Shown here one piece after another: positions 1-7,908 of a stretch of DNA of 43,331 bases. The position numbers and the translations under genes were made by a program. Under the pieces are notes generated by a model that did not search any database, was not told the DNA's origin, and saw only the letters and a program-made list of their open reading frames with translations. Origin of the DNA: Acidobacteriota bacterium (lineage in GTDB: Bacteria > Acidobacteriota > Thermoanaerobaculia > Multivoradales > Multivoraceae); assembly GCA_003388555.1 (NCBI GenBank), contig QQVD01000064.1:1-43331 (forward strand), written 5' to 3'. The first letter of the stretch is position 1; each line of letters begins with the position of its first letter.

Positions 1-75
1 CGCATCGACTGGGACCTGGTGCCGCTGCCCCGCGCCGGCGCCGAGGCCGAGAGCCTCGCCAGCGGACACCGCTGA
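1..75 (+). CDS. 3' end of an unidentified protein (partial)
   Basis: The first 75 bases read open in frame 1 and end in TGA, giving a 24-residue C-terminus that ends SLASGHR. Nearly every codon ends in G or C, as in the true genes of this window, so it is probably the tail of a real gene that starts to the left. A GC-rich hairpin follows the stop at once. The tail is too short to assign a family. Confidence 0.5.
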   Translation, partial: RIDWDLVPLPRAGAEAESLASGHR

Positions 76-88
76 GCCAGCGCCGGTC

Positions 89-113
89 GCTGCGGCGGCC
101 GGCCGCCCGCAGC
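89..113 (+). terminator. GC-rich hairpin between convergent genes
   Basis: The arms GCTGCGGCGGCC and GGCCGCCCGCAGC pair over about 12 bp with one bulged C. The hairpin begins 13 bases after the stop at 75 and lies before the convergent stop at 176. No T run follows, so an intrinsic terminator is possible but unproven. Confidence 0.35.
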
Positions 114-175
114 GGGCGCGGGCGCAGCGACGCAGCCGACGCCTGGGGCGGCCCCTAGGTGCCCCGGGAGGCGCG

Positions 176-1534
176 CTAGCCCAACGGCATGCGCTCGAGC
201 AGCAGAGTGGGAGCGCCGAAACATCCCGCCCGCGCCGGCACGAGCTCGAGGTCACGCCCCACCGCGCGCACCGCCTCGAGCAGCTGCGCCAGACCGATCT
301 CGAGGCCCACCGCACGCACCGGACGCACGGCGCGGCCGCGACGGATCTCGTAGCCGCTGGCCAGCAACCGGTGCGAAGGCTGGCGCGGATCCGAGCCCGA
401 CGGCGGGATCGGCGCCACGTGGTCGATGCGCACCAGGTAGATGCCGCGCACCACCGAGCCGACCAGGGCGGCCGGAGCGGTGCGCGGCGCCGGGGCGATG
501 CACAGGTGGGTCGGCGCGAAGGTCGGCGGCTGACGCCAGCTCGGACGCTGGCTCCAGCCCGCCGGAAAGCCCGGATCGGATCGATCGCCGACGGGGGCCG
601 GCCAGAGCGCGGCCGCCGCATCGAGCAGCACCCCGTCGCGCACCAGCACGGTGCGCCCACAGCGCCGACCCTCGCCGTCGTAGGCCGCGCGCAGCGGCCC
701 CGAGTCGAGGCGCGCGTCCTCGAGCAGGGTGACGCAGGGATCCACCCCGGAGAGCGCTCCCTGCCTCGCGAGCTGGCCGAGCTCGCGCCAGAGCAGTGAC
801 AGCAGCCGGCCGCCCACCTGCGGCGCCAGCACCACCTCGCAGCGATCGCGATCGAAGCGACCCGCTTCGCGGTCGAGCAGCAGCGAGCTGGCGACGCGAC
901 GCGCCACCGCCTGCGCCCTCAGCTCTCGCGCGAAGGGAGCCGCGACGTAGAGCCGGCTCATCAGATCTCCGAGGGCCGCCTCGACCAGCAGCGCCGCGGT
1001 GCGCAGCCGCCACTCGCGCACCTCGAGCTCGCTGCTGACCAGGCAGCACTCGGCGGCGCCGTCCTCGACCACGCAGCGCACAAGGCGAGCTCCCGGAGCC
1101 TCGCGCTGCAGCTCCCGCCGGATCGTCTCCAGCAGCGTGCTCGTCTCTCCGGGGCCGAGCAGCGGCTCGTCGAGCGAGCGCGGCCGCGGCGCCGCGGCGG
1201 CCCCCGCACCCGCATCCTCGGAGCGCAGCCGCAGCGGTCCTCCCGAAGCCGGAGGCCAGTCGGAGGGCGCCGCCTCCGGCGGCCCCGTGGCGGCGGCGAA
1301 GAAGCTCCCCGGCTCGCCACCGGCGCGCACCGCCCAACCCTGCTCGGCGGAGTTCGCCTCGTGGCGCACCGGACGCGATCCGGTCGGTGATCCGGCCGGT
1401 GAATCACGTGGTGACACGGCGGGCGATCCCTCGAGGCGGGTCGTCCTCGAACGGCTGCGCTTGCAGAACACCTCGACCTGCGAGCAGCCGGCGGCGGCGA
1501 CGCGTTCGTACAGCCGTGTCGCCGCGCTCAGCAC
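176..1534 (-). CDS. TldE/PmbA-family metalloprotease subunit
   Basis: This 452-residue protein is read as the PmbA/TldE partner of the TldD-like protein encoded just upstream on the same strand (91-bp gap). In other bacteria TldD and TldE form a heterodimeric protease that trims unfolded or modified peptides; only TldD carries the zinc site. Evidence is the gene pairing, an N-terminal segment resembling the PmbA start (VEVFCKRSRS, about residues 20-29), and a C-terminal half with the alternating strands of the family (for example EVVLAPQVGGRLL). No HExxxH motif is present, as expected for TldE. Oddity: residues 37-115 are a low-complexity Ser/Pro/Gly/Ala insertion that includes a tetrapeptide repeat. 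Sequence similarity is weak, so the assignment leans on context. Confidence 0.7.
   Translation of the reverse strand: MLSAATRLYERVAAAGCSQVEVFCKRSRSRTTRLEGSPAVSPRDSPAGSPTGSRPVRHEANSAEQGWAVRAGGEPGSFFAAATGPPEAAPSDWPPASGGPLRLRSEDAGAGAAAAPRPRSLDEPLLGPGETSTLLETIRRELQREAPGARLVRCVVEDGAAECCLVSSELEVREWRLRTAALLVEAALGDLMSRLYVAAPFARELRAQAVARRVASSLLLDREAGRFDRDRCEVVLAPQVGGRLLSLLWRELGQLARQGALSGVDPCVTLLEDARLDSGPLRAAYDGEGRRCGRTVLVRDGVLLDAAAALWPAPVGDRSDPGFPAGWSQRPSWRQPPTFAPTHLCIAPAPRTAPAALVGSVVRGIYLVRIDHVAPIPPSGSDPRQPSHRLLASGYEIRRGRAVRPVRAVGLEIGLAQLLEAVRAVGRDLELVPARAGCFGAPTLLLERMPLG
1379..1426 (-). repeat. Tetrapeptide (12-bp) repeat within tldE-like gene
   Basis: Residues 37-52 read SPAV-SPRD-SPAG-SPTG, a four-residue unit repeated four times. 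At DNA level it is a degenerate 12-bp repeat that keeps the reading frame. It lies in the low-complexity insertion near the N-terminus. Confidence 0.7.
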
Positions 1535-1625
1535 GGCGCGACTCCGCGGGCCGGCGGCGGGCGATGGGTGGCGCCTGCCGCTCCCGGCCCTTCACACCGG
1601 CGCACACGGGATGGGCGTCTCGATC

Positions 1626-3104
1626 TCACGCCCACGGCTCCACCTCGATCGCCTCGATCAGCACCCCCGGCGCCCGCGCCCAGACCGGCAGACGCTGGCC
1701 TCCCTTGGCGCACCAGCCGGCGCCCCCGGCACGCCGCTCGGCACCGACGGCGGCGATCGACGAGAGCACCGCGGCGGCGAGGCCGACGAGCTGCAGAGGA
1801 CCGTGCCGCTCGGCCAGACCGCCGCTGCCGATCGAGCGCGCGTGCGGCGCCAGCAGACGGATCCGGCCGCTCAGCGGGTCGAGCCGGCCGCCCGAGAGCT
1901 CGTCGACGTAGAGACCGCCGGTGGCGGCGGCGAGCATCGACTCGACGCTCTGCTCGCCGGCGAGCAGCTCGAGATGGCGCGAGCGCGGCAGCGGCAGGCA
2001 GTGGCGGTCGCCGCGCCAGCCGGCGCCGGGCTCGAGACCCTGCTCGCCGAGCGCCCAGGTGCGGTCGGCGATCGGCGCCTCGACGACGCCGCCGCGCAGC
2101 AGCCATCGCCGTTCGGTGGGCGATCCCTCGTCGTCGAAGGCGCGTGCGACCGTCGACGGCGCCGCCGAGGGATCGTCGAGCACGTCGACCATCGGGGCGG
2201 CGAAGGCGACGCCGCACGCCGCCGCGGGCGTGCCGGAGAGCGCCAGCAGATCGGCCTCCAGCGCGTGCGCCACCGCCTCGTGCAGCAGCACCGCCGTGGC
2301 GCCGGGCCCCAGCACCACCGGCCGCCGCCCCGCAGCAGGAGGAGGCGCACGGCGGGCATGGACCCAGGCGGCGAGGCGGCCGGCCGTCTCGCGCAGCGCC
2401 TGCTCGTCGAGCTGCAGCAACAGGGTGCCCCAGCTGCCCTGGCGCGAGCGCACCTCGAGCGCGTGGAAGCTCTCCAACTCGGCCGGCGCCGAGAGCATGG
2501 CGCTGACGCACTGCGACACCTTGTCGAAGCGCCGCAGCCGCAGCACGCAGTCGAACGCGACGCGCAGCCGCTCGAGCTCGGCGAGCAGCCTCGGCGGAAA
2601 GCTCCGCAGCGGCTGCCACACGTCCACGGCTCCCGACCCGCCAGCCGGCCAGGCGACCGCCAGCTCCTCGGGAGGGTGGATCGGCACCCGCGGCGCCACC
2701 CTGGCCACCTGGCGGCAGGCCTCGGCGAGCTCGCGGCCGCCGATCGCGTCGCGGCTGGCGAGCCAGCTTCCCTGCTCGACCAGACGCACCGCCAGACCCT
2801 CCTCGCGCAGCCGGGCGAGGCGCTCGTCGGACTCGTTCGTCGCCGGCGTTCCGTCGCCGTCGCCGTCGAATTCGTAGCGGCCGTCGCCGCTCTCGCCGGG
2901 CGGCGCCAGGGGCAGCCCTCGCGCCAGCGCCACCTCGAGCATCTCGGTGCGCTCGAAGTACGCATCGACCCATCCCGACGAGGTCTCCAGCCGCCCCAGC
3001 GCCCGCGCCACCGCGGCGGGGTCGGCGAGCAGCGACGGCGCGGCCGCAGCAGCCTCCAAGGCCGCGGCGCCCTCCTGCGCCGGTTTGCTCACCTCGCCCT
3101 CCAT
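1626..3104 (-). CDS. tldD: TldD-family zinc metalloprotease
   Basis: A 492-residue TldD homologue, close to the usual size of about 480. The zinc-site motif HEAVAH lies at residues 275-280 and is followed by the family's acidic ALEAD stretch. Downstream come the conserved [22 protein letters not shown] and IGSGG segments, and a [10 protein letters not shown] motif near the C-terminus that corresponds to CGKEGQ in TldD. The start chosen is the ATG at 3104 ([10 protein letters not shown]). The frame stays open upstream to 3548, but that stretch overlaps the divergent carboxylase gene and is Arg/Ser-rich shadow sequence. With the downstream TldE-like gene it should form the TldD/E protease. Substrates are unknown; no microcin or RiPP gene is nearby. 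Confidence 0.9.
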   Translation of the reverse strand: MEGEVSKPAQEGAAALEAAAAAPSLLADPAAVARALGRLETSSGWVDAYFERTEMLEVALARGLPLAPPGESGDGRYEFDGDGDGTPATNESDERLARLREEGLAVRLVEQGSWLASRDAIGGRELAEACRQVARVAPRVPIHPPEELAVAWPAGGSGAVDVWQPLRSFPPRLLAELERLRVAFDCVLRLRRFDKVSQCVSAMLSAPAELESFHALEVRSRQGSWGTLLLQLDEQALRETAGRLAAWVHARRAPPPAAGRRPVVLGPGATAVLLHEAVAHALEADLLALSGTPAAACGVAFAAPMVDVLDDPSAAPSTVARAFDDEGSPTERRWLLRGGVVEAPIADRTWALGEQGLEPGAGWRGDRHCLPLPRSRHLELLAGEQSVESMLAAATGGLYVDELSGGRLDPLSGRIRLLAPHARSIGSGGLAERHGPLQLVGLAAAVLSSIAAVGAERRAGGAGWCAKGGQRLPVWARAPGVLIEAIEVEPWA

Positions 3105-3205
3105 CCGTCGATTCTGGAGTGCGGCGCGCCGCGCCGCAACGACGCACCGGAAGGACCTGCCGGAACTGCACGAACCACCGGGCCGGCGACCGGCCGACGA
3201 CCGGG

Positions 3206-3229
3206 CCGACGCCGAGACCGACGCCGAGA
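3206..3229. repeat. 12-bp tandem duplication in divergent promoter region
   Basis: CCGACGCCGAGA occurs twice head to tail with no mismatch, in the 223-bp spacer between tldD and the carboxylase gene. A possible -10 for the plus-strand gene (TAGGAA, 3261-3266) lies downstream. I see no other feature in this spacer. Confidence 0.6.
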
Positions 3230-3327
3230 TCGACGCAACCGGCCCACCGCGGCCGTGTGATAGGAAATCGCTCCTGCAGGCATGCGGGTCGCCAGCCTCG
3301 TCGCCGGGTGTCCCGCAAGGAGAGCGC

Positions 3328-4887
3328 ATGAGCAGCCGATCGACCATCGACCCCCGGGCCGAGTTGCAGCGACGACTCGAGGCGGCACGCGCCGGAGGCG
3401 GCGAGGAACGCAAGAAACGCCAGCACGAGGCCGGCAAGCTCACCGCCCACGAACGGGTCGACCGGCTGCTCGACGCCGGCTCCTTCGTCGAGCTCGATGC
3501 CCTGGTGACGCACCGCTGCAACGACTTCGGCATCGACGACCAGCGCATCCCCGGCGACGGCGTGGTGTGCGGCTACGGCGCCGTCGACGGCCGCCTGGTC
3601 TACGTCTTCGCGCAGGACTTCACCGTCTTCGGCGGCACCCTCTCGGAGACCAACGCCCGCAAGATCTGCAAGGTGATGGACCTCGCGGTCGAGAACGGTG
3701 CGCCGGTGGTCGGGCTGAACGATTCGGGCGGCGCCCGCATCCAGGAGGGGGTCGCGTCGCTCGGCGGCTACGCCGACATCTTCCTGCGCAACACGCTGGC
3801 CAGCGGCGTGGTGCCACAGATCAGCGCCATCATGGGCCCGTGCGCCGGTGGCGCCGTCTACTCACCGGCGATCACCGACTTCGTCTTCATGGTCGAGGAC
3901 ACCAGCTACATGTTCGTCACCGGGCCCGACGTGGTGAAGACGGTGACCCAGGAGAGCGTCACCATGGAGGAGCTGGGAGGCGCCCGCACCCACGCGGCAC
4001 GCAGCGGCGTCTGCCACTTCTCCAGCCCCACCGATGCCTCGTGCATCCTGGCCATCCGGGATCTGCTCTCCTATCTTCCGGGCAACAACCTCGCCGACCC
4101 GCCGCGACGCAGCGCCGCTCCGCCGCTCGCCGATCCCCACACGCTCGACGAGCTGATCCCCGCCGACCCCAACAAGCCCTACGACATCAAGAAGCTGATC
4201 CGCGGCATCGTCGACGAGGGCAAGCTGCTCGAGGTGCACGCCGACTTCGCCAAGAACCTGGTGATCGGCTTCGCCCGCGTCGACGGCCGACCGGTCGGCG
4301 TGGTCGCCAACCAGCCCAACTACCTGGCCGGCGTGCTCGACATCGACGCCTCGGTCAAGGGAGCGCGCTTCGTGCGCTTCTGCGACGCCTTCAACATCCC
4401 CCTGGTCACCTTCGAGGACGTGCCGGGCTTCCTCCCCGGCACCCAGCAGGAGTACGGCGGCATCATCCGGCACGGTGCCAAGCTGCTCTACGCCTTCGCC
4501 GAGGCGACGGTGCCCAAGATCACCGTGATCACCCGCAAGGCTTACGGCGGCGCCTACTGCGTGATGGCGAGCAAGCACATCCGCACCGACCTCAACCTCG
4601 CCTATCCGACCGCGGAGATCGCGGTGATGGGTCCCGAGGGGGCGGTCAACATCCTCTACCGGAGAGAGCTCGCCAAGGCCGGAGAGGGGGCCGAGGCGCT
4701 GCGCGCCGAGCGGGTCGCAGAGTACCGCGAGAAGTTCTCCAACCCGTACGTGGCAGCGGAGCGCGGCTTCGTCGACGCGGTGATCCCGCCCAGCGAGACC
4801 CGCGAACAGATCGTCCGGGCGCTCGCCCAGCTGTCCGCCAAGCGGGCGACCAACCCGCCCAAGAAGCATGGCAACATCCCGCTCTGA
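3328..4887 (+). CDS. Acyl-CoA carboxylase carboxyltransferase (beta) subunit
   Basis: A 519-residue carboxyltransferase of the propionyl/acetyl-CoA carboxylase beta family (usual length about 510-530). It transfers CO2 from carboxybiotin to an acyl-CoA, giving methylmalonyl-CoA or malonyl-CoA in the cytoplasm. Visible hallmarks are [13 protein letters not shown] near the N-terminus, the first crotonase-like half with [11 protein letters not shown] and [11 protein letters not shown], and the second half with [31 protein letters not shown] and MGPEGAVNI. The ATG at 3328 has a clear AAGGAG eight bases upstream; longer in-frame extensions are not protein-like. No biotin carboxylase or carrier gene is in the window, so the partner must lie elsewhere. 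Propionyl-CoA is the likelier substrate, but sequence reading alone does not settle it. Confidence 0.93.
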   Translation: MSSRSTIDPRAELQRRLEAARAGGGEERKKRQHEAGKLTAHERVDRLLDAGSFVELDALVTHRCNDFGIDDQRIPGDGVVCGYGAVDGRLVYVFAQDFTVFGGTLSETNARKICKVMDLAVENGAPVVGLNDSGGARIQEGVASLGGYADIFLRNTLASGVVPQISAIMGPCAGGAVYSPAITDFVFMVEDTSYMFVTGPDVVKTVTQESVTMEELGGARTHAARSGVCHFSSPTDASCILAIRDLLSYLPGNNLADPPRRSAAPPLADPHTLDELIPADPNKPYDIKKLIRGIVDEGKLLEVHADFAKNLVIGFARVDGRPVGVVANQPNYLAGVLDIDASVKGARFVRFCDAFNIPLVTFEDVPGFLPGTQQEYGGIIRHGAKLLYAFAEATVPKITVITRKAYGGAYCVMASKHIRTDLNLAYPTAEIAVMGPEGAVNILYRRELAKAGEGAEALRAERVAEYREKFSNPYVAAERGFVDAVIPPSETREQIVRALAQLSAKRATNPPKKHGNIPL

Positions 4888-4937
4888 CCGCAGGCGGGAC
4901 CGACGCGGTCGGAGCGCGATCTAGAGACACACGGAAC

Positions 4938-4988
4938 GGGGCGTCGGCGCGGCCCTGGGGGCGATGCTCCGTCGCCGGCCGACGCTCC
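4938..4988 (+). promoter_or_regulatory. Long stem-loop in the purE 5' leader
   Basis: GGGGCGTCGGC (4938-4948) pairs with GCCGACGCTCC (4978-4988) over 11 bp, with one G-U pair, enclosing a 29-nt loop. It sits between the carboxylase stop (4887) and the purE start (5015), about 12 bases before the purE ribosome site. No T run follows. It could be a terminator for the upstream gene or a leader structure controlling purE. Confidence 0.4.
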
Positions 4989-5014
4989 GAAAGCAACTCG
5001 GAAGGGGTTCGGCG

Positions 5015-5509
5015 ATGGGAGTGCGAGTCGGCATCGTGATGGGAAGCGATTCGGACTGGCCGGTGATGCGCGAGGCGCAGAAGATCTGCCAGCAGTTCGA
5101 GATCGAGTGCGAGGCGAGGGTGCTCTCGGCGCACCGCACCCCGGAGGCGACGGCAGAGTGGGCCGGAGGAGCCTCGGAGCGTGGCGTCGAGGTGCTGATC
5201 GCCGGAGCCGGCGGCGCCGCACACCTTCCCGGCGTCGTCGCCGCGAGCACGCTGCTGCCGGTGATCGGCGTGCCGATCGCCAACGGCCCGCTGCAGGGCT
5301 TCGACTCGCTGCTGGCGATCGTGCAGATGCCCAAGGGCATCCCGGTGGCGACGGTCGGCGTCGGCCGCGCCGACAACGCCGGCCTGCTCGCCATGCACAT
5401 CCTCGCGGTGTCCGACAGCACGGTGCGCGAACGCCTGGCCAGCTACCGCAAGGAGTTCCAGAAGAAGGTCGCCGCGGCCGACGAGCGGGTGCGCACCGGC
5501 CAGGTCTGA
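5015..5509 (+). CDS. purE: N5-carboxyaminoimidazole ribonucleotide mutase PurE
   Basis: A 164-residue PurE, the normal size. It isomerises N5-CAIR to CAIR in purine biosynthesis. The phosphate-binding GSDSDW lies at residues 10-15 and the catalytic SAHRTP at 38-43. GAGGAAHLPGVVA and the VPIANGPLQGFDSLL segment are also typical. The ATG at 5015 follows GGAAGGGG with normal spacing; the upstream in-frame Met at 4964 would add an atypical basic stretch inside the leader hairpin. No purK is adjacent, although PurE and PurK are often neighbours, so PurK is either elsewhere or not used. The next gene converges from the opposite strand. Confidence 0.95.
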   Translation: MGVRVGIVMGSDSDWPVMREAQKICQQFEIECEARVLSAHRTPEATAEWAGGASERGVEVLIAGAGGAAHLPGVVAASTLLPVIGVPIANGPLQGFDSLLAIVQMPKGIPVATVGVGRADNAGLLAMHILAVSDSTVRERLASYRKEFQKKVAAADERVRTGQV

Positions 5510-5559
5510 CCCAGGTACCGACCGATCACCGCCGCAGCCGGGAGCTCGATGCGCTCCGT

Positions 5560-5580
5560 CGCTGCGATGCCGCGGCAGCG
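5560..5580. terminator. Hairpin between convergent purE and serine-hydrolase-like gene
   Basis: CGCTGC and GCAGCG pair around a nine-base loop, just before the convergent stop at 5584. It has no T tract, so it is weak as an intrinsic terminator. Confidence 0.3.
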
Positions 5581-5583
5581 CGT

Positions 5584-7155
5584 TCAGTGGCCGCTGCGGC
5601 CGTCGTCGAGGGAACGCACCGGGACCTCCGACTCGCCCTCGCCGGCCGTCCCCGCGGCCGACACCTTGCGCCCGGTGCGACCGGCGTAGCGCAGCTCCCA
5701 CACGCCGCCGCCGCCGAGCGACATGTGGATCTCGCCGGGGCGCTCCAGCATGCGCAGGCCGCCGCGCACCGGGTACAGCACCGTGCTGGTGGCTCCCTCC
5801 CAGGGGAAGAAGCCGGCGGGGGCGTCGAGCACCAGCTGCTGGCCGCGCAGCGACAAGCCGAGATCGACCGCCGGCGCTGCCGCGGAGCCCTCGAAGCGGT
5901 AGGTGCCGACCATGCCGATGAGGCCCTCCACCTTGAGCGGCCGCGGCTGCAGCCGTTCCGGCTCGAGACCGCTCCAGCCGAACTCCTCGGCGACCGCGAG
6001 CAGGATCTCCGCCGCCAGCTCGTCGCCCCGCCCCGTAGTGGTCAGCACCGCCAGCGCGTCGCCGCTCGCAGGATGCGCCACGGCGAGGCCGTGCGCACTG
6101 CGGCGGCCGACCCAGGCCGCCTCGTCGCCGACCTGTACGCCCAGCTTCCAGCCGCCCAGGCCGGGCTCCTCGAGCTCGCGCCGCAGGCGCCGCGACAGCA
6201 GCGGCGGATGCGGCGCCTCGGTCGAGGCCTGCGCCTCCACGAGCGACGCCGCCAGCAGGGCCAGCCCTGCCGGAGTGCCCCACAGCCCACGCGCCGCCAG
6301 CGGTTGGGGATCGACCTCGATCGGCTCGCCGCCGATGCCGCGGCGCGCCGCACGGAGCGCTCCCTGCGGTGGGTCGGTCCAGGCGAGAGCGGGCTCGCCA
6401 CCGTGGCGTACGGCGAGCGGCTCGAGCACCAGCCGCTCGAAGGCGCCGACGAAGTCCGCCGGCTCCGAGGCTGCCGTCACCACGTCCTCGAGCAGCGCCC
6501 AGTTGGCCTCCGAGCGCTCGAAGCGGGTGCCCGGCTCGGTCGCCTGCCGGATCTCGGCCAGCAGCGTCTCGGCGCGCACGCCGAGGGGCTCGGCGGGGCG
6601 CAGGCCGGAGGTCTGGCCGAGCACCTGGCGCAGATCGACCGCCCGCGGCAGGCGACGCACCACGGCAGAGGAAGAGCGCGGGCGTAGATCCTCGTCGAGA
6701 CCGAGGGTGCCCTCGTCGACCAGGCGCAACGCCACCAGCGTGGCGCCGAGACTGCTCAGGTCGCCGAGCCAGAACCAGGTCTCGGGCTCGAGCTCGCGGC
6801 CGTCGGCGTCCTCGCCCCACACCCGCGTCCAGGCGGGCTGGCCGCGCCGCACCGCGGAGACCGCGAGACCCTCGACGGCGTAGTGCGCCATCCGCTCGCG
6901 CAGCCGGAACCGCGGCGCCGAGGCCGGGTCGGCGGGGTCGGCGTCGGCATCGGCGAGCACCACCGCCGGGCGCAGGTTGGCGAAGACGCGGTCGGCCGAC
7001 TGGCGGGCGGCACGCGGAGCGTCGCCGCCCCCGCCGCAGGCGATCGTGGCCAGCCAGCCGATCGCGGCGCCGCACGCGGCGATCCACCACCGGCCGTGCG
7101 GCGTGGTGCGCCCATCCCTGGGCCTACCCCTGAGGCGTGTGTTGGTCTCGGACAT
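5584..7155 (-). CDS. Beta-lactamase-fold lipoprotein lacking catalytic residues
   Basis: A 523-residue protein resembling class C beta-lactamase/serine-hydrolase (PF00144-type) proteins. A hydrophobic segment (about 22-39) ends in a lipobox-like TIAC, with Cys40 the likely lipidated residue. The family pattern runs through FWLGDLSSLGATLVALRLVDEG (127-149), a QTSGL segment (181-185) and FERSEANWALLE (212-223). Where active members have SxxK, this protein has D132-L-S-S135. Where they have YxN, it has R214-S-E216. Both catalytic motifs are therefore gone, although the surrounding fold-defining sequence is kept. The C-terminal third resembles the beta-rich extension seen in such proteins. It is probably a non-enzymatic envelope protein. 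The gene is single, convergent with purE and divergent from rpiB. Confidence 0.75.
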   Translation of the reverse strand: MSETNTRLRGRPRDGRTTPHGRWWIAACGAAIGWLATIACGGGGDAPRAARQSADRVFANLRPAVVLADADADPADPASAPRFRLRERMAHYAVEGLAVSAVRRGQPAWTRVWGEDADGRELEPETWFWLGDLSSLGATLVALRLVDEGTLGLDEDLRPRSSSAVVRRLPRAVDLRQVLGQTSGLRPAEPLGVRAETLLAEIRQATEPGTRFERSEANWALLEDVVTAASEPADFVGAFERLVLEPLAVRHGGEPALAWTDPPQGALRAARRGIGGEPIEVDPQPLAARGLWGTPAGLALLAASLVEAQASTEAPHPPLLSRRLRRELEEPGLGGWKLGVQVGDEAAWVGRRSAHGLAVAHPASGDALAVLTTTGRGDELAAEILLAVAEEFGWSGLEPERLQPRPLKVEGLIGMVGTYRFEGSAAAPAVDLGLSLRGQQLVLDAPAGFFPWEGATSTVLYPVRGGLRMLERPGEIHMSLGGGGVWELRYAGRTGRKVSAAGTAGEGESEVPVRSLDDGRSGH

Positions 7156-7328
7156 CCAGGATCCTCGTCGCCTGTCGGTGGATGATACGACCCCCCGGAG
7201 GGCCGGTGGTGCCGCCGCCGACGTCGCCTCCGGCCGACGACCCGCGGACGGCCCGCGGACGACCCGCGTTCCACCGCCCAGGTCCGTCCCGGCGGGCGCC
7301 GCCGCTCGCTCGGGTGGCGACGACGATC

Positions 7329-7342
7329 GGCGCTGCTACGCT
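7329..7342 (+). promoter_or_regulatory. Candidate extended -10 for rpiB
   Basis: TGCTACGCT (7334-7342) matches an extended -10 (TGnTAnnnT) and would give a leader of about 40 nt before the GTG at 7388. The 12-mer GGCGCTGCTACG (7329-7340) recurs exactly upstream of the VWA gene at 23471. The -35 region is weak. Confidence 0.4.
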
Positions 7343-7387
7343 GCGCGGAGCGAGGCCGAGAACACCATCCCCCCGGAGGACCCGAGC

Positions 7388-7876
7388 GTGACCGCGTCCA
7401 CTCCCGAGACCCCAGCCGCGACCGCTGCACGCCCCGACGGCGGATCCCTCCTCGTCGCCGCCGACCACGCCGGAGTCGAGCTCAAGCGGGCGGTGATCGA
7501 TCACCTGCGCCAGCGCGGGGTCGACGTCCGCGACCTCGGCCCGCACGACGAGACCTCGGTCGACTACCCGGACTACGCCCACACCCTCGCCGGCGCCCTG
7601 CACCAGGGCGAGGCCGGGCGCGGGGTGCTGATCTGCGGCACCGGGGTCGGCATGGCGATGTCGGCGAACCGCTGGCCGGGGGTGCGGGCGGTGAACTGCA
7701 GCGACGTCTACACCTGCAAGATGGCTCGGCTGCACAACGACGCCAACCTGCTGACGCTGGGGGCGCGGGTGGTCGGCCTGGGACTGGCGCTCGAGCTGGT
7801 CGACACCTTCCTCGACCAGCCGTTCGAGGGCGGTCGTCACCAGCGGCGGGTCGGCAAGATCGACCGCGCCGACTGA
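7388..7876 (+). CDS. rpiB: Ribose-5-phosphate isomerase B
   Basis: A 162-residue RpiB/LacAB-family sugar-phosphate isomerase that interconverts ribose-5-phosphate and ribulose-5-phosphate in the pentose phosphate pathway. The substrate-binding ADHAG has Asp26-His27. The catalytic Cys83 is in ICGTGVGM, His116 is in RLHNDAN, and the GGRHQRRV phosphate-binding stretch is near the end. The start is the GTG at 7388, supported by GGAGG nine bases upstream. No ATG is suitably placed, and the frame upstream is not protein-like. The N-terminus is about 18 residues longer than in E. coli RpiB. It is a single gene, 32 bp from the convergent folC stop. Confidence 0.95.
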   Translation: MTASTPETPAATAARPDGGSLLVAADHAGVELKRAVIDHLRQRGVDVRDLGPHDETSVDYPDYAHTLAGALHQGEAGRGVLICGTGVGMAMSANRWPGVRAVNCSDVYTCKMARLHNDANLLTLGARVVGLGLALELVDTFLDQPFEGGRHQRRVGKIDRAD

Positions 7877-7908
7877 CGGCCGGGACAACCGCCAGCGAGC
7901 CACCCGGG

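Noticed and set aside
2947-3327. Upstream extension of the carboxylase gene
   Set aside because: It overlaps the TldD coding sequence and lacks homology-like content; the ATG at 3328 has AAGGAG and begins the usual N-terminus.
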